DNA of 64,000 bases, from positions 485,910 through 549,909 of the forward strand of contig NZ_GG657899.1 in assembly GCF_000156355.1 (NCBI RefSeq), written 5' to 3'. The translations under genes were made by a program, and so were the position numbers. The notes beneath the pieces were generated by a model. That model was given only the letters and a program-made list of their open reading frames with translations. It searched no databases and was not told the origin of the DNA. Positions 52,803 to 62,790 of the stretch are shown piece after piece (the stretch's first letter is position 1; every line of letters begins with the position of its first letter). The DNA is from Methylophaga thiooxydans DMS010. GTDB taxonomy: Bacteria; Pseudomonadota; Gammaproteobacteria; Nitrosococcales; Methylophagaceae.

Positions 52803-53852
52803 ATGACGTTAGGCCCGTTAATGGTCGACTTACTCGGTACGACACTGAGCCCCGAAGAGCGGGAAATTCTGCAGCACCCATTGGTGGGCGGGGTAATTCT
52901 GTTCAGCCGCAATTTTGACTCCGCGGAACAAATCACGCGTTTATGTAGTGAGATTCATCAATTACGCGACCCCCATTTACTGATTTCTGTTGATCACGAA
53001 GGGGGACGAGTCCAGCGTTTCCGTCAAGACTTTACCCGACTTCCTCCTGTTGCAGCGATTGGTAAAGACTATATGCAACACCCCCAGGCGGCGCTGCAAA
53101 AAGCGGAACAAACAGGCTGGCTGATGGCTGCTGAACTGCGTGCTGTCGGCATTGACTTTAGCTTTGCTCCCGTTTTGGACCTCAATTACGGCGTCAGCCA
53201 AGTCATCGGTGATAGGGCGTTTCACCGTGACCCTAAAGCGGTAACAGACATCGCTCGTGCCTATATTCATGGTATGAAAAAAGCGTGGATGTCTGCCGTG
53301 GGTAAACATTTTCCTGGTCATGGTGCTGTCGAAGTCGACTCACACATCGGTTTACCAGTAGATAATCGATATCTGGAAGACATGTTACAGGCTGATATGT
53401 TGCCATTCAGACAACTGTGTCAGAAAGAATTGGCAGGCATTATGCCAGCGCACATCGTGTACGAAAAAAATGATGCAATGCCAGCCGGTTTTTCACGTTT
53501 TTGGCTGCAAGATATTTTGCGAGAACGGTTTGGCTTCCAAGGAGCAATACTCAGTGATGATTTGAGTATGGAAGGGGCAGCCTTTATCGGCGGACCACTG
53601 GAACGCGCCGAAGCCGCATTAGAGGCTGGCTGTGACATGGTGCTGGTGTGTAACAATCCGGGTAGCGTTGAAAATGTCATCGACGGTTTGCAGATCAAGC
53701 CTGATCCTCTGCGTCATGCACGCTTAGTTCGCTTACACGGTCGCCACAGCATGAGTCGTGATGACTTACTGGCAACAGCTGAATGGAAACAGGCCAGCGA
53801 GACGATTGCCGCCTATGCGCCAGATCCTGAAATGGAGTTAAATTTGGCATGA
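52803..53852 (+). CDS. nagZ: Beta-N-acetylhexosaminidase NagZ
   Basis: A 349-residue glycoside hydrolase family 3 enzyme that removes N-acetylglucosamine from anhydromuropeptides in the cytoplasm during cell-wall recycling. The signature KHFPGHGAVEVDSHIGLP carries the catalytic His-Asp pair, and the nucleophile Asp is in ILSDDLSMEGA. The N-terminus (MVDLLGTTLSPEEREIL) and HEGGRVQRF are typical. It lies 11 bases after the L,D-transpeptidase and overlaps the channel gene by 4 bases. Confidence 0.95.
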   Translation: MTLGPLMVDLLGTTLSPEEREILQHPLVGGVILFSRNFDSAEQITRLCSEIHQLRDPHLLISVDHEGGRVQRFRQDFTRLPPVAAIGKDYMQHPQAALQKAEQTGWLMAAELRAVGIDFSFAPVLDLNYGVSQVIGDRAFHRDPKAVTDIARAYIHGMKKAWMSAVGKHFPGHGAVEVDSHIGLPVDNRYLEDMLQADMLPFRQLCQKELAGIMPAHIVYEKNDAMPAGFSRFWLQDILRERFGFQGAILSDDLSMEGAAFIGGPLERAEAALEAGCDMVLVCNNPGSVENVIDGLQIKPDPLRHARLVRLHGRHSMSRDDLLATAEWKQASETIAAYAPDPEMELNLA

Positions 53853-55603
53853 TGAGACTAGGTGTTTTGCTCTTTAGCTTATTACTGACCAGCGTAACGC
53901 ATGCGGGAGTTTACTCTACCGTTGCAGCGGATAGTAAAAACACGGCAGAGCCGTCACAGTCGGTTGAAAGCAGCAGTCAAAGTGGGAAATTGCGAAGTCC
54001 ACAAGCGACTGTAAAACAATTTATCAATGCCATGAGCAAGGTTACTACCGGAGAACGTGATTCATTATCATTGGCTGTTGAAACCTTGGATTTGTCTGCT
54101 GTCAGTCAATTAATTCGTGATGAACGTGGCGAAGAAACAGCCCGTTTACTGTTCACCATTCTTCAACTGTCCGATATACCTAACATCGACGATATTCCAG
54201 CTGAAACGCTCAAGACCAGCTATGTTTTATTACGCAGCGATGAAGGCAATATTGTCCTCAAGGCGAATGAACAGAAGAACTGGTTGTTTAGCAGTAAAAC
54301 GGTCGATAACGTGCCAGATATTTTTCAGGCGTTAACGGACAACCACACCATTGATACCAATGGTGACTCCGCGGTATCTCTGCCAGCGAGTGTGCAGTTG
54401 CGTTCGCAGATGCCTGCTTTTTTGAAACATGGCTTTATCCTTGAGTATTGGCAATGGTTGGGCCTGTTTTTCATTATTGTGCTGGGGTCGATTGCGGATA
54501 AAGTTTTAGCCTGGGTTTTAAAGTTTAATGTGGGCCGCTGGCAAAAAAATCATCCCTCATTCGAAACGCTTGATAGTACGGTATTAAGACCATTAGGTTT
54601 GATGGCGATGGCGTTGATTTGGTGGTCTGGCTTGAACATGCTGGGTTTGCCTGATACCGCCTTATTAATCCTGCTGGTGGCGGTGAAGTTGCTTGTATCA
54701 CTATCCGGCATATGGAGTGCGTTTCGCGTCGTCGATATTTTTGACGCGTTATGGACCAATAAAGCGCTGCGAACCAGCAATAAATTTGATGATCTACTGG
54801 TTCCCATGATTAGTAAGAGCCTGAAAGTGTTTGTGGTCGTCATCGGGATTGTATTTGCAGCAGATAATCTGAATATTGATGTGACAAGCTTATTGGCTGG
54901 GCTAGGTCTCGGTGGTCTGGCATTCGCCTTAGCGGCTAAAGATCTGTTAGGTAACTTTTTTGGTTCCGTCACTGTGTTGTTGGATCGCCCGTTTAGTATT
55001 GGTGATTGGGTTGTTATCGGCGACATTGAGGGCATGGTCGAAGAAGTAGGTTTTCGTAGTACTCGGGTTCGGACGTTTTATAATTCATTAGTGACCATGC
55101 CAAACTCGATTCTAACGACGACCAAAATTGATAATATGGGTGCACGTCGTTACCGCAGAATGAAAAGCATGTTGGCGGTCACCTACGATACGCCGCCTGA
55201 ACGAATTGAAGCTTTTTGTGAGGGTATCCGTAAGATTATTCAAATGCATCCGTACATGCGTAAAGATATGTATCAGGTGTATTTCAATGAATATGGGGCT
55301 GCATCGTTAGATATTCTGGTGTATGTCTTTTGGGCAACGCCAGACTGGAATACGGAGCTGCGGGAGAGACATCGGTTCTTATTGGATATATTGCGTTTAG
55401 CACGCCAATTAGAGATTGAGTTTGCTTACCCAACACAAACCCTCTATCTCAAGCGTGGTGATGTTTCATCACCTTCAGCACAGGCGTTTAAGCCCGGTAT
55501 GTCACAACAAGATGCGTTTTCACGCGGACAGCAAGAGGCTGAGGCAATAGTCAGTCAGACACTGGGCGATGAGATTCCCGGTCCCGTTGAGTTTCCCCGA
55601 TAA
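53849..55603 (+). CDS. Large MscS-family mechanosensitive channel
   Basis: A 584-residue protein. A signal peptide (to about residue 20, THAG) is followed by a periplasmic domain of about 170 residues, four to five membrane helices (about 195-360) and the MscS pore/beta domain: GLGLGGLAFALAAKDLLGN, FSIGDWVVIGDIEGMVEEVG and MPNSILTTTKI. The cytoplasmic alpha-beta domain and a Gln/Ala-rich tail finish it. It should release solutes on hypo-osmotic shock, complementing the ectoine genes. It is coupled to nagZ by an ATGA overlap. Confidence 0.92.
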   Translation: MMRLGVLLFSLLLTSVTHAGVYSTVAADSKNTAEPSQSVESSSQSGKLRSPQATVKQFINAMSKVTTGERDSLSLAVETLDLSAVSQLIRDERGEETARLLFTILQLSDIPNIDDIPAETLKTSYVLLRSDEGNIVLKANEQKNWLFSSKTVDNVPDIFQALTDNHTIDTNGDSAVSLPASVQLRSQMPAFLKHGFILEYWQWLGLFFIIVLGSIADKVLAWVLKFNVGRWQKNHPSFETLDSTVLRPLGLMAMALIWWSGLNMLGLPDTALLILLVAVKLLVSLSGIWSAFRVVDIFDALWTNKALRTSNKFDDLLVPMISKSLKVFVVVIGIVFAADNLNIDVTSLLAGLGLGGLAFALAAKDLLGNFFGSVTVLLDRPFSIGDWVVIGDIEGMVEEVGFRSTRVRTFYNSLVTMPNSILTTTKIDNMGARRYRRMKSMLAVTYDTPPERIEAFCEGIRKIIQMHPYMRKDMYQVYFNEYGAASLDILVYVFWATPDWNTELRERHRFLLDILRLARQLEIEFAYPTQTLYLKRGDVSSPSAQAFKPGMSQQDAFSRGQQEAEAIVSQTLGDEIPGPVEFPR

Positions 55604-55635
55604 GCTATCGTTGTTAAACAGGTCAATCCTAATTC

Positions 55636-58600
55636 ATGTCCAAGCAGTTTGTTCACTTACATCTTCACACTGACTATTCGCTGATAGATGGCTTAGTCAG
55701 GGTCAAACCCCTTGTCAAAGCTGTGGCAGAAGCGGGAATGCCCGCGGTTGCGATTACCGATCAGCATAATTTATTTGCAGCTGTGAAGTTGTTTAACGCG
55801 GCCATGCAAGCCGGGGTGAAACCCATTTTGGGTGCTGATCTGCGTTTAAAAGATCCGTCTGATGCTAAAAGCAGCACACGTTTTGTGTTGTTATGTATGA
55901 ATCTGGAAGGGTTTCATAATCTGTCGCGACTGTTGTCCAGAGCCTATATGGAAGGCCAGCAGCTCGGCGTGCCAATGATTGAAGCTGACTGGTTGGAAGG
56001 TCAAAGTGATGGTCTGATTTGCTTATCAGGTGGTCGTGAAGGCGTGTTAGGCAAGGCCTTGTTGAATCATCAAAAGGATGAAATCGATCAGCAATTAAAC
56101 TTTTGGCAACAATTATTTCCAGACCGCTTCTATCTGGAGTTGATTCGAACAGGGCGTGAGGATGAAGAACGCTTTTTGAGATTAGCGGTGGCCTTGGCAG
56201 GTGATAGACAAATCCCCGTTGTGGCATCAAATGACGTACGTTTTTTGCAACCGCAACATTTTGAAGCCCATGAAGCAAAAGTCTGCATCCATGATGGTCG
56301 TCAGTTGGATGATCCGCGTAGGCCCAGACACTATTCTGAACATCAGTATCTGCGAAGCGCTGAGGATATGATCGCCTTGTTCGATGATATTCCTGAAGCG
56401 ATTGAAAATACGGTCGAAATCGCCAAACGCTGTAATTTGCAACTCTCACTGGGTGAGCATTATTTGCCTGATTTTCCTGTGCCGGAAGGCATGACCATTG
56501 ATGAGTTTTTTTCCGAAGAATCATTCAAAGGTTTGGCAGAGCGTTTAGAGGTCTTGTTTCCTGATTCCACTCAGCGTGAGGCCAATAAAGATCGTTATGA
56601 AGAGCGCCTACAAATCGAGTTAGATGTCATTAATTCGATGGGCTTTCCTGGCTACTTTTTGATTGTTGCTGACTTTATTCAATGGGCAAAAAATAATGCC
56701 GTGCCAGTTGGCCCAGGGCGGGGTTCTGGTGCCGGGTCATTAGTGGCTTATGCCCTCAAAATTACGGATTTGGATCCGCTTGAATATGATCTGCTGTTTG
56801 AACGTTTTCTGAATCCAGAACGGGTATCGTTGCCTGACTTCGACGTCGACTTTTGTATGGATGGTCGTGATCGCGTTATCGATTATGTATCACAACATTA
56901 TGGCCGTGATCATGTATCCCAGATCATTACCTTCGGTACCATGGCGGCAAAGGCCGTGCTGCGAGATGTGGGGCGGGTGTTAGGGCATCCATACGGCTTT
57001 GTCGATCAACTAGCTAAGCTCGTACCGTTTGAACTCAAAATGACTTTGACTAAGGCCTTGGAACAAGAGCCCTTATTGAAAGAGCGTTATAACAAGGAAG
57101 AAGAGGTCAAAACGCTGATTGACTTGGCGTTGCAACTGGAAGGCTTGACCCGAAATGTTGGTAAACACGCCGGTGGTGTGGTTATCGCGCCCAAGGTATT
57201 AACCGAATATACGCCGCTATATTGTGAACATAATGGCGCTGGGCTGGTGTCACAATTTGATAAAGATGATGTTGAAAGTGTTGGCCTGGTTAAATTTGAC
57301 TTTTTAGGTCTAAAAACACTGACGGTCATTGATTGGGCGATGAATAACGTCAGAACCTTATTACCCGCCGAAGAGGCGGACAAGATTGATATCACTAATC
57401 TTCCTTTAGATGATAAGCCGACCTTTGACTTGTTAAAGCGCTGCGAGACAACAGCCGTTTTCCAGCTTGAATCACGCGGCATGAAAGAGTTGGTGAAACG
57501 TCTTCAACCGGATAATTTTGAAGATATCATCGCCTTGGTGGCTTTGTTCCGGCCCGGCCCTTTGCAGTCAGGCATGGTTGATGACTTTGTTAACCGTAAG
57601 CATGGTCGCGCCAAAGTGGATTACCCACACCAAGACCTAGAGCCTGTGTTAAGCCCAACCTACGGGGTTATTGTTTATCAGGAACAGGTCATGCAGATTG
57701 CCCAGATTCTGGCTGGTTACAGTCTGGGTGGCGCGGATATGTTGCGTCGTGCGATGGGTAAGAAAAAGCCCGAAGAAATGGCTAAACAACGTCAAATCTT
57801 CTTGGAGGGGGCTGCCGGTAGAGATATTGGGGAAAAAGAAGCGGGCCCCATTTTCGACTTGATGGAGAAGTTTGCGGAATACGGCTTTAATAAATCTCAC
57901 TCCGCTGCCTATGCTTTAGTGGCCTATCAAACGGCATGGCTTAAAGCGCATTATCCTTCTGCTTTCATGGCAGCGGTGTTGTCAGCTGATATGGATAATA
58001 CCGATAAAGTCGTTGGCTTGATTGATGAATGTCGCGACATGAAGCTGACCGTACAGCCACCTGATGTGAATCACAGCAAAATTAAATTTACTGTCGAAGA
58101 TGGCACCACGATTCGCTATGGTCTGGGCGCGATAAAAGGTGTCGGTGAATCAGCCTTGGCCGGCATCGTGTCAGAACGCGAGCAAGGCGAAGCATTCGAA
58201 TCGTTATATGATTTTTGTCGTCGTGTTGATATGCGCAAAATCAACCGTCGTGTGATGGAGTCTTTGGTTAAAGCCGGTGCATTGGACTCATTAGGTGGAC
58301 ATCGCGCTAGCCTGGAAGCAAGTCTGAGCAAAGCAATGCAAATTGCTGATCAACATCGACGTGATAAAGATAGCGGTCAAAATGATCTGTTTGGACTAAC
58401 ACCAGACTCTGACTCTGCCGATGATGAGCCGCTGGAGATAGCAGCTGAGTGGGCAGAACAACAGTTATTACAGTCGGAAAAAGAAACCCTTGGTCTATAT
58501 TTGAGTGGTCACCCGATTGATCGTTATGAAGCTGAACTTGCTGAGTTTATTCCAAAGAAAATCAATGAGCTGGACGCCCCAGAGTCGAAAGGTTATCAGC

Positions 58601-59121
58601 GAAATGAAAAACCGATGCTGACGGCCGGTTTAATTGTGGCTATTCGCACAATGAAATCAAAAAATGGTGGTCGTATGGCGTTTATTACGCTTGATGATCA
58701 AAGTGCCAGGTTGGAAGTGCGTGTATTTGCCGATGTGTATGACCAGTATCAGAGCTTTATTCAGCCTGATAAATTGGTCGTTATTCAGGGAAAAATTGGT
58801 CAGGATAACTTTACCGGTGGCTTGGCGGGTACAGCAGAAAAAGTCTTTGACATCACTGGGGCTCGCGAAGCCTTTGGACAAGCGTTACAGATTAATCTTG
58901 AAAACAGCGAGCAGGCACAGCAGTGGGTTGAGCAACTCAAAACAACCTTAAGTCCGTTTCGAGGTGGCGCATTGGGGCTGGAGTTAAACTATCAAAACCA
59001 GACGGCAAAAGCCCGGATCAATCTTGGTGATGAGTGGCAGGTAACGCCTAGCGATACCTTAATTAATCAATTGCTTTCAATTCCTGCCAGCGCTTCGGTC
59101 ACAATACGTTATAAATCTTAA
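55636..59121 (+). CDS. dnaE: DNA polymerase III alpha subunit
   Basis: The 1161-residue replicative polymerase subunit. It begins with the PHP domain (FVHLHLHTDYSLIDGLVRVK). The polymerase active site has GPGRGSGAGSLVAY and PDFDVDFCMDGRDRVID with the two catalytic Asp residues; AVFQLESRGMKELVKRLQP and YGVIVYQEQVMQIAQ follow. C-terminal parts include the helix-hairpin-helix and an OB-fold (about 980-1060, MAFITLDDQSARLEVRVF). Length matches gammaproteobacterial DnaE. No rnhB or lpxB lies upstream, unlike E. coli, but accA is two genes downstream as in many relatives. Confidence 0.97.
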   Translation: MSKQFVHLHLHTDYSLIDGLVRVKPLVKAVAEAGMPAVAITDQHNLFAAVKLFNAAMQAGVKPILGADLRLKDPSDAKSSTRFVLLCMNLEGFHNLSRLLSRAYMEGQQLGVPMIEADWLEGQSDGLICLSGGREGVLGKALLNHQKDEIDQQLNFWQQLFPDRFYLELIRTGREDEERFLRLAVALAGDRQIPVVASNDVRFLQPQHFEAHEAKVCIHDGRQLDDPRRPRHYSEHQYLRSAEDMIALFDDIPEAIENTVEIAKRCNLQLSLGEHYLPDFPVPEGMTIDEFFSEESFKGLAERLEVLFPDSTQREANKDRYEERLQIELDVINSMGFPGYFLIVADFIQWAKNNAVPVGPGRGSGAGSLVAYALKITDLDPLEYDLLFERFLNPERVSLPDFDVDFCMDGRDRVIDYVSQHYGRDHVSQIITFGTMAAKAVLRDVGRVLGHPYGFVDQLAKLVPFELKMTLTKALEQEPLLKERYNKEEEVKTLIDLALQLEGLTRNVGKHAGGVVIAPKVLTEYTPLYCEHNGAGLVSQFDKDDVESVGLVKFDFLGLKTLTVIDWAMNNVRTLLPAEEADKIDITNLPLDDKPTFDLLKRCETTAVFQLESRGMKELVKRLQPDNFEDIIALVALFRPGPLQSGMVDDFVNRKHGRAKVDYPHQDLEPVLSPTYGVIVYQEQVMQIAQILAGYSLGGADMLRRAMGKKKPEEMAKQRQIFLEGAAGRDIGEKEAGPIFDLMEKFAEYGFNKSHSAAYALVAYQTAWLKAHYPSAFMAAVLSADMDNTDKVVGLIDECRDMKLTVQPPDVNHSKIKFTVEDGTTIRYGLGAIKGVGESALAGIVSEREQGEAFESLYDFCRRVDMRKINRRVMESLVKAGALDSLGGHRASLEASLSKAMQIADQHRRDKDSGQNDLFGLTPDSDSADDEPLEIAAEWAEQQLLQSEKETLGLYLSGHPIDRYEAELAEFIPKKINELDAPESKGYQRNEKPMLTAGLIVAIRTMKSKNGGRMAFITLDDQSARLEVRVFADVYDQYQSFIQPDKLVVIQGKIGQDNFTGGLAGTAEKVFDITGAREAFGQALQINLENSEQAQQWVEQLKTTLSPFRGGALGLELNYQNQTAKARINLGDEWQVTPSDTLINQLLSIPASASVTIRYKS

Positions 59122-59251
59122 TTAAGAATGAAGATGGAATAACACGAAAACTTAGATTATCCGAGCGAATACCTAAAGTTATTTCATTGGTTTACCGGTA
59201 TCGTGTACGATTAGTTTAATGGTTTAAGTACAACATGGAGAGGATCACCAC

Positions 59252-60355
59252 GTGGACATGACACCTTATCTCAGGCTGATGGCTGATAAAGAAGCTTCAG
59301 ACATGTTCTTTTGTACAGGGACAGAACCTCATATCAAGATTCAAGGGGTGATCCGTCCCGTTGGTAGTCAGAAGTTAGCACCGGGCGATGTCAAAGAAAT
59401 GGCATATTCGTTGATGAATGACGAACAGATCGCTGAGTTTGAACACACCATGGAGATGAACTTTGCCGTGCCTTTGAAAGGTGTTGGCCGTTTCCGGGTT
59501 AATATCTTTCGTCAGCGAGGCGAATGCTCGATTGTCATTCGTTATATCAAAACTGTCATACCGCGCTTTGAAGAAATGAATCTGCCACCTGTCTTAGGTG
59601 ATGTCATTGAAGAAAAACGTGGATTGATTCTGGTTGTGGGAGCCACAGGTTCTGGTAAATCAACCACATTGGCTTCCATGATAGGCCATCGTAACCGTCA
59701 CTCCAGTTCACATATTTTGACGATTGAAGACCCATTGGAATTTGTCCATCAACATGAGCGCTCTATTGTTCAGCAGCGTGAGGTTGGCATTGATACGCTC
59801 TCATACGAGAATGCGCTCAAAAACGCTTTGCGTGAAGCGCCCGATGTGATTCTTATCGGTGAGGTGCGCGATATGGAAACGATGAAACATGCCATCAATT
59901 ACGCTGAGACTGGTCACTTGTGTTTGGCCACTTTACACTCCAACAATGCTAACCAAGCTCTAGACCGTATCGTTAACTTTTTCCCTGAAACCTTACACCG
60001 CCAATTATTGATGGATTTGTCTCTGAATTTACGAGCCATTGTTTCACAGCGACTGCTCCCTACGGTAGATGGCACTGCTCGAGTCCCGGCGGTGGAGATT
60101 ATGTTGAATTCACCCTATATCGCAGAACTCATCAACAAAGGTGAAATTGGCGGCATCAAAGATGCCATGAAAGAAACCAATGACCCCGGTACGATTACGT
60201 TTGATCAAGCCTTACTGACGCTGTTAAAAGCCGGTAAAATCAGTGAAGAAGAAGCATTACGCAATGCTGATTCACGTAATGATTTGAGTCTCGCTATTCG
60301 TCTTGGTGAAGGGGCGATGGACAACGATACTGACGATGAATTAATCCTCAATTGA
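59252..60355 (+). CDS. pilU: Twitching motility ATPase PilU
   Basis: A 367-residue retraction ATPase of type IV pili. Walker A is GATGSGKSTTLASM, the Asp box is ILTIEDPLEFVH, Walker B DVILIGEVRDMETM, and the His box GHLCLATLHSNNA. The length and the C-terminal extension ending in EGAMDNDTDDEL fit PilU more than PilT (about 345 aa). GTG at 59252 is preferred over ATG at 59258: the GGAGAGG box lies 8 bases before GTG and the protein then starts MDMTPYLRLMADKEASDMFF, as in PilU. PilT is not nearby. Confidence 0.9.
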   Translation: MDMTPYLRLMADKEASDMFFCTGTEPHIKIQGVIRPVGSQKLAPGDVKEMAYSLMNDEQIAEFEHTMEMNFAVPLKGVGRFRVNIFRQRGECSIVIRYIKTVIPRFEEMNLPPVLGDVIEEKRGLILVVGATGSGKSTTLASMIGHRNRHSSSHILTIEDPLEFVHQHERSIVQQREVGIDTLSYENALKNALREAPDVILIGEVRDMETMKHAINYAETGHLCLATLHSNNANQALDRIVNFFPETLHRQLLMDLSLNLRAIVSQRLLPTVDGTARVPAVEIMLNSPYIAELINKGEIGGIKDAMKETNDPGTITFDQALLTLLKAGKISEEEALRNADSRNDLSLAIRLGEGAMDNDTDDELILN

Positions 60356-60411
60356 GTTTTGCCAAGCGGCAACGTGTATAATCCGACAAATTTGAATTTA
60401 AGGTAAACCTG

Positions 60412-61368
60412 ATGCAGTTAAATTTCCTTGACTACGAACAGCCTATCGCCGAGCTGGAAGCCAAGATTGATGAGTTGCGTTATATGAGCAACGATAGTGA
60501 TCTCAACATCACTGAGGAAATTCAAAAGTTAAAGGAAAAAAGCGCCTCGCTGACCAAGTCCATTTTTTCGTCGTTAACACCGTGGCAGGTTACGCAAATG
60601 GCTCGTCACCCTCAGCGACCTTATACGCTGGATTACATCAATCTTATTATTACTGACTTTGAAGAGCTGCATGGCGACCGTACTTATGGTGACGATGCCG
60701 CTTTGGTAACAGGCTTGGGTCGACTAAATGGACGTCCGGTTGCTGTTATTGGCCATCAGAAAGGACGTGATACTAAAGAAAAAGTAGCACGTAATTTTGG
60801 CATGCCGCGCCCGGAAGGCTATCGCAAAGCATTGCGAATTATGAAAATGGCAGAACGATTTGGTTTGCCAGTGATTACCTTTATCGATACACCGGGTGCC
60901 TATCCGGGTATTGGTGCTGAAGAGCGTGGTCAGAGTGAAGCGATTGCTCGCAATCTGTTTGAAATGGCACAGCTGAAAACACCAATCATCAGTACCGTTA
61001 TCGGTGAAGGTGGCTCCGGTGGTGCCTTAGCTGTGGGCGTTGCAGATCATTTAATGATGCTGGAATACAGTATCTACTCTGTGATTTCACCGGAAGGCTG
61101 TGCATCTATTTTGTGGAAAAGTGCTGAGAAAGCCTCTGATGCTGCGGCGACCTTAGGGGTCACTTCAGGTCGTTTGAAAGAACTCAAACTTATCGATGAA
61201 ATTGTGCCGGAACCGCTGGGTGGGGCGCATCGTGATGTTGATGTTATGGCAGAAAATGTCAAAAAAGCGATTGAAGCAAAAATTAAAGAGTTGGAAGCCG
61301 TTTCCAGCGATAACCTGATTAAACGCCGTCAGCAACGCCTGCTGAGCTACGGCGAATTTGAGGGATAA
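60412..61368 (+). CDS. accA: Acetyl-CoA carboxylase carboxyltransferase subunit alpha
   Basis: A 318-residue subunit that transfers the carboxyl group from biotin to acetyl-CoA to make malonyl-CoA. Conserved regions: [74 protein letters not shown] and [15 protein letters not shown]. It precedes tilS by 8 bases, the arrangement found in E. coli and relatives, and follows pilU by 56 bases. Confidence 0.97.
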   Translation: MQLNFLDYEQPIAELEAKIDELRYMSNDSDLNITEEIQKLKEKSASLTKSIFSSLTPWQVTQMARHPQRPYTLDYINLIITDFEELHGDRTYGDDAALVTGLGRLNGRPVAVIGHQKGRDTKEKVARNFGMPRPEGYRKALRIMKMAERFGLPVITFIDTPGAYPGIGAEERGQSEAIARNLFEMAQLKTPIISTVIGEGGSGGALAVGVADHLMMLEYSIYSVISPEGCASILWKSAEKASDAAATLGVTSGRLKELKLIDEIVPEPLGGAHRDVDVMAENVKKAIEAKIKELEAVSSDNLIKRRQQRLLSYGEFEG

Positions 61369-61370
61369 TC

Positions 61371-61394
61371 CTGGGGGTGGCTTTTAACCCCCAG
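61371..61394 (+). promoter_or_regulatory. Hairpin enclosing the tilS start codon
   Basis: CTGGGGGT (61371-61378) and ACCCCCAG (61387-61394) form a perfect 8-bp stem with an 8-nt loop. The GTG start codon of tilS occupies 61377-61379, so it is in the stem and no separate Shine-Dalgarno is free. Ribosomes finishing accA, 3 bases upstream, could open it; this suggests translational coupling. Confidence 0.6.
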
Positions 61395-62702
61395 CAAATC
61401 ATTGTCGATCTGATCAAACTGGTCGCGGGCCGCCCTGTTTGCATTGCTTACAGCGGCGGCGTTGATTCACATGTGTTATTGCATCTGTTGGCGAATACAC
61501 AGCATCCTCAGCTTACATCGATACGCGCTATTTACGTTGATCATGGCTTACACGCAGAATCAGACAAATGGCGTGATCACTGTGCCTCTGTTTCGAAATC
61601 CATAGATATCAAATTTGAATCTCTGACAGTCACAGTTGAAAATATCGATAATTTAGGGCTGGAGGCTGCTGCACGGCAGGCACGTTATCAAGCCTTTTCG
61701 TCAGCGTTATTCGAAAATGAAGTCTTAGTCACAGCTCAACATCAACAGGATCAGGCTGAAACCCTGATGTTGCAATTGCTCCGCGGTTCTGGCCCCAGTG
61801 GTTTGAGTGCTATGGGCCGTGAATCTACGATGAAAGGAATGACGATTCTTCGTCCGCTGTTAGGGCTTAGTAAAGCCGATATTCTAGATTATGCTCAGCT
61901 TCACCAGTTGAGCTGGATTGAAGACCCTAGCAATGCAGATTTAACGCTAAATCGCAATTACCTACGCCATCAGGTGTTTCCCAACTTAGAAAGCCGCTGG
62001 CCAGCTGTCGCTAAAACAATGAGCCGAACTGCCGATCACTGTCGGGAAGCAACCGTGTTACTGCAAGAACTTGCTCAGTTGGACGCACAACGCGTTTGTA
62101 TTGAACCGCCTAACATTCTGTCTATATCTGCTTTAACTGGGCTATCTGAGCCCAGACAACGTAATTTACTGCGATTTTCGATTGAGCAATGTGACCTGAA
62201 CCTACCGTCAACTGTTGTGTTGCAACGTGTCATCGATGAAGTGTGTTCAGCTGCTGAAGATAAGTCACCCCATGTTCACTGGCCTGGCGCTGAAATCAGG
62301 CGTTATCGAGATCAACTGATTATTCAAGCTGTGAAAACGACCAACACTGAGTTGACCGAGCAACACATCGAGGGGGCTAGCGAACTTGAGTTGACGGATG
62401 GACGTTGGCTGAAATGGCAAGTTGTGTCAGGGCAGGGGTTGAAAAGTCATGTTGCCAAAGGGCCGTTACAGCTTAAATTTCGCCAGGGTGGTGAGAAGAT
62501 CAGGTTGCAGGGACATTCTCAGCATAAAGCGCTAAAACAACTTTTTCAGGAGTGGGGTGTACCTCCTTGGCAACGACAATTTATCCCGCTACTTTTCGTG
62601 GAGCAGGAGTTGGTTGCTGTGGTGGGCTATGGCTATGCTGAGCACTACGCCGCTGATATAGGTGAGAAAGGCTGGTTACCGTATCTCGAACCGGTCGAAT
62701 AA
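61377..62702 (+). CDS. tilS: tRNA(Ile)-lysidine synthetase TilS (GTG start)
   Basis: A 441-residue ATP-dependent ligase that adds lysine to C34 of tRNA-Ile(CAU), changing its decoding from AUG to AUA; essential in most bacteria. The PP-loop motif AYSGGVDSHVLLHLL is near residue 23, and TAQHQQDQAETLMLQLLRGS and WIEDPSNADLTLNRNYLRH are diagnostic. The C-terminal domain (LQLKFRQGGEKIRLQGHSQH to LPYLEP) binds tRNA. GTG at 61377 gives MAFNPQQIIVDLI, the normal family distance to the PP-loop, and no in-frame ATG lies nearby. Confidence 0.94.
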   Translation: MAFNPQQIIVDLIKLVAGRPVCIAYSGGVDSHVLLHLLANTQHPQLTSIRAIYVDHGLHAESDKWRDHCASVSKSIDIKFESLTVTVENIDNLGLEAAARQARYQAFSSALFENEVLVTAQHQQDQAETLMLQLLRGSGPSGLSAMGRESTMKGMTILRPLLGLSKADILDYAQLHQLSWIEDPSNADLTLNRNYLRHQVFPNLESRWPAVAKTMSRTADHCREATVLLQELAQLDAQRVCIEPPNILSISALTGLSEPRQRNLLRFSIEQCDLNLPSTVVLQRVIDEVCSAAEDKSPHVHWPGAEIRRYRDQLIIQAVKTTNTELTEQHIEGASELELTDGRWLKWQVVSGQGLKSHVAKGPLQLKFRQGGEKIRLQGHSQHKALKQLFQEWGVPPWQRQFIPLLFVEQELVAVVGYGYAEHYAADIGEKGWLPYLEPVE

Positions 62703-62790
62703 ACCATATTTTCATTGAGCGAAAAGGTCAATTCTGATAATTTATACCGTATTTTGAGCGCAGCTATTCTGGCCGCGTCGTTTTTAATGA

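Noticed and set aside
55865-56524. 219-codon minus-strand open frame inside dnaE
   Set aside because: It lies wholly opposite the conserved dnaE coding frame, has no recognisable domain and no Shine-Dalgarno; it is a shadow frame.
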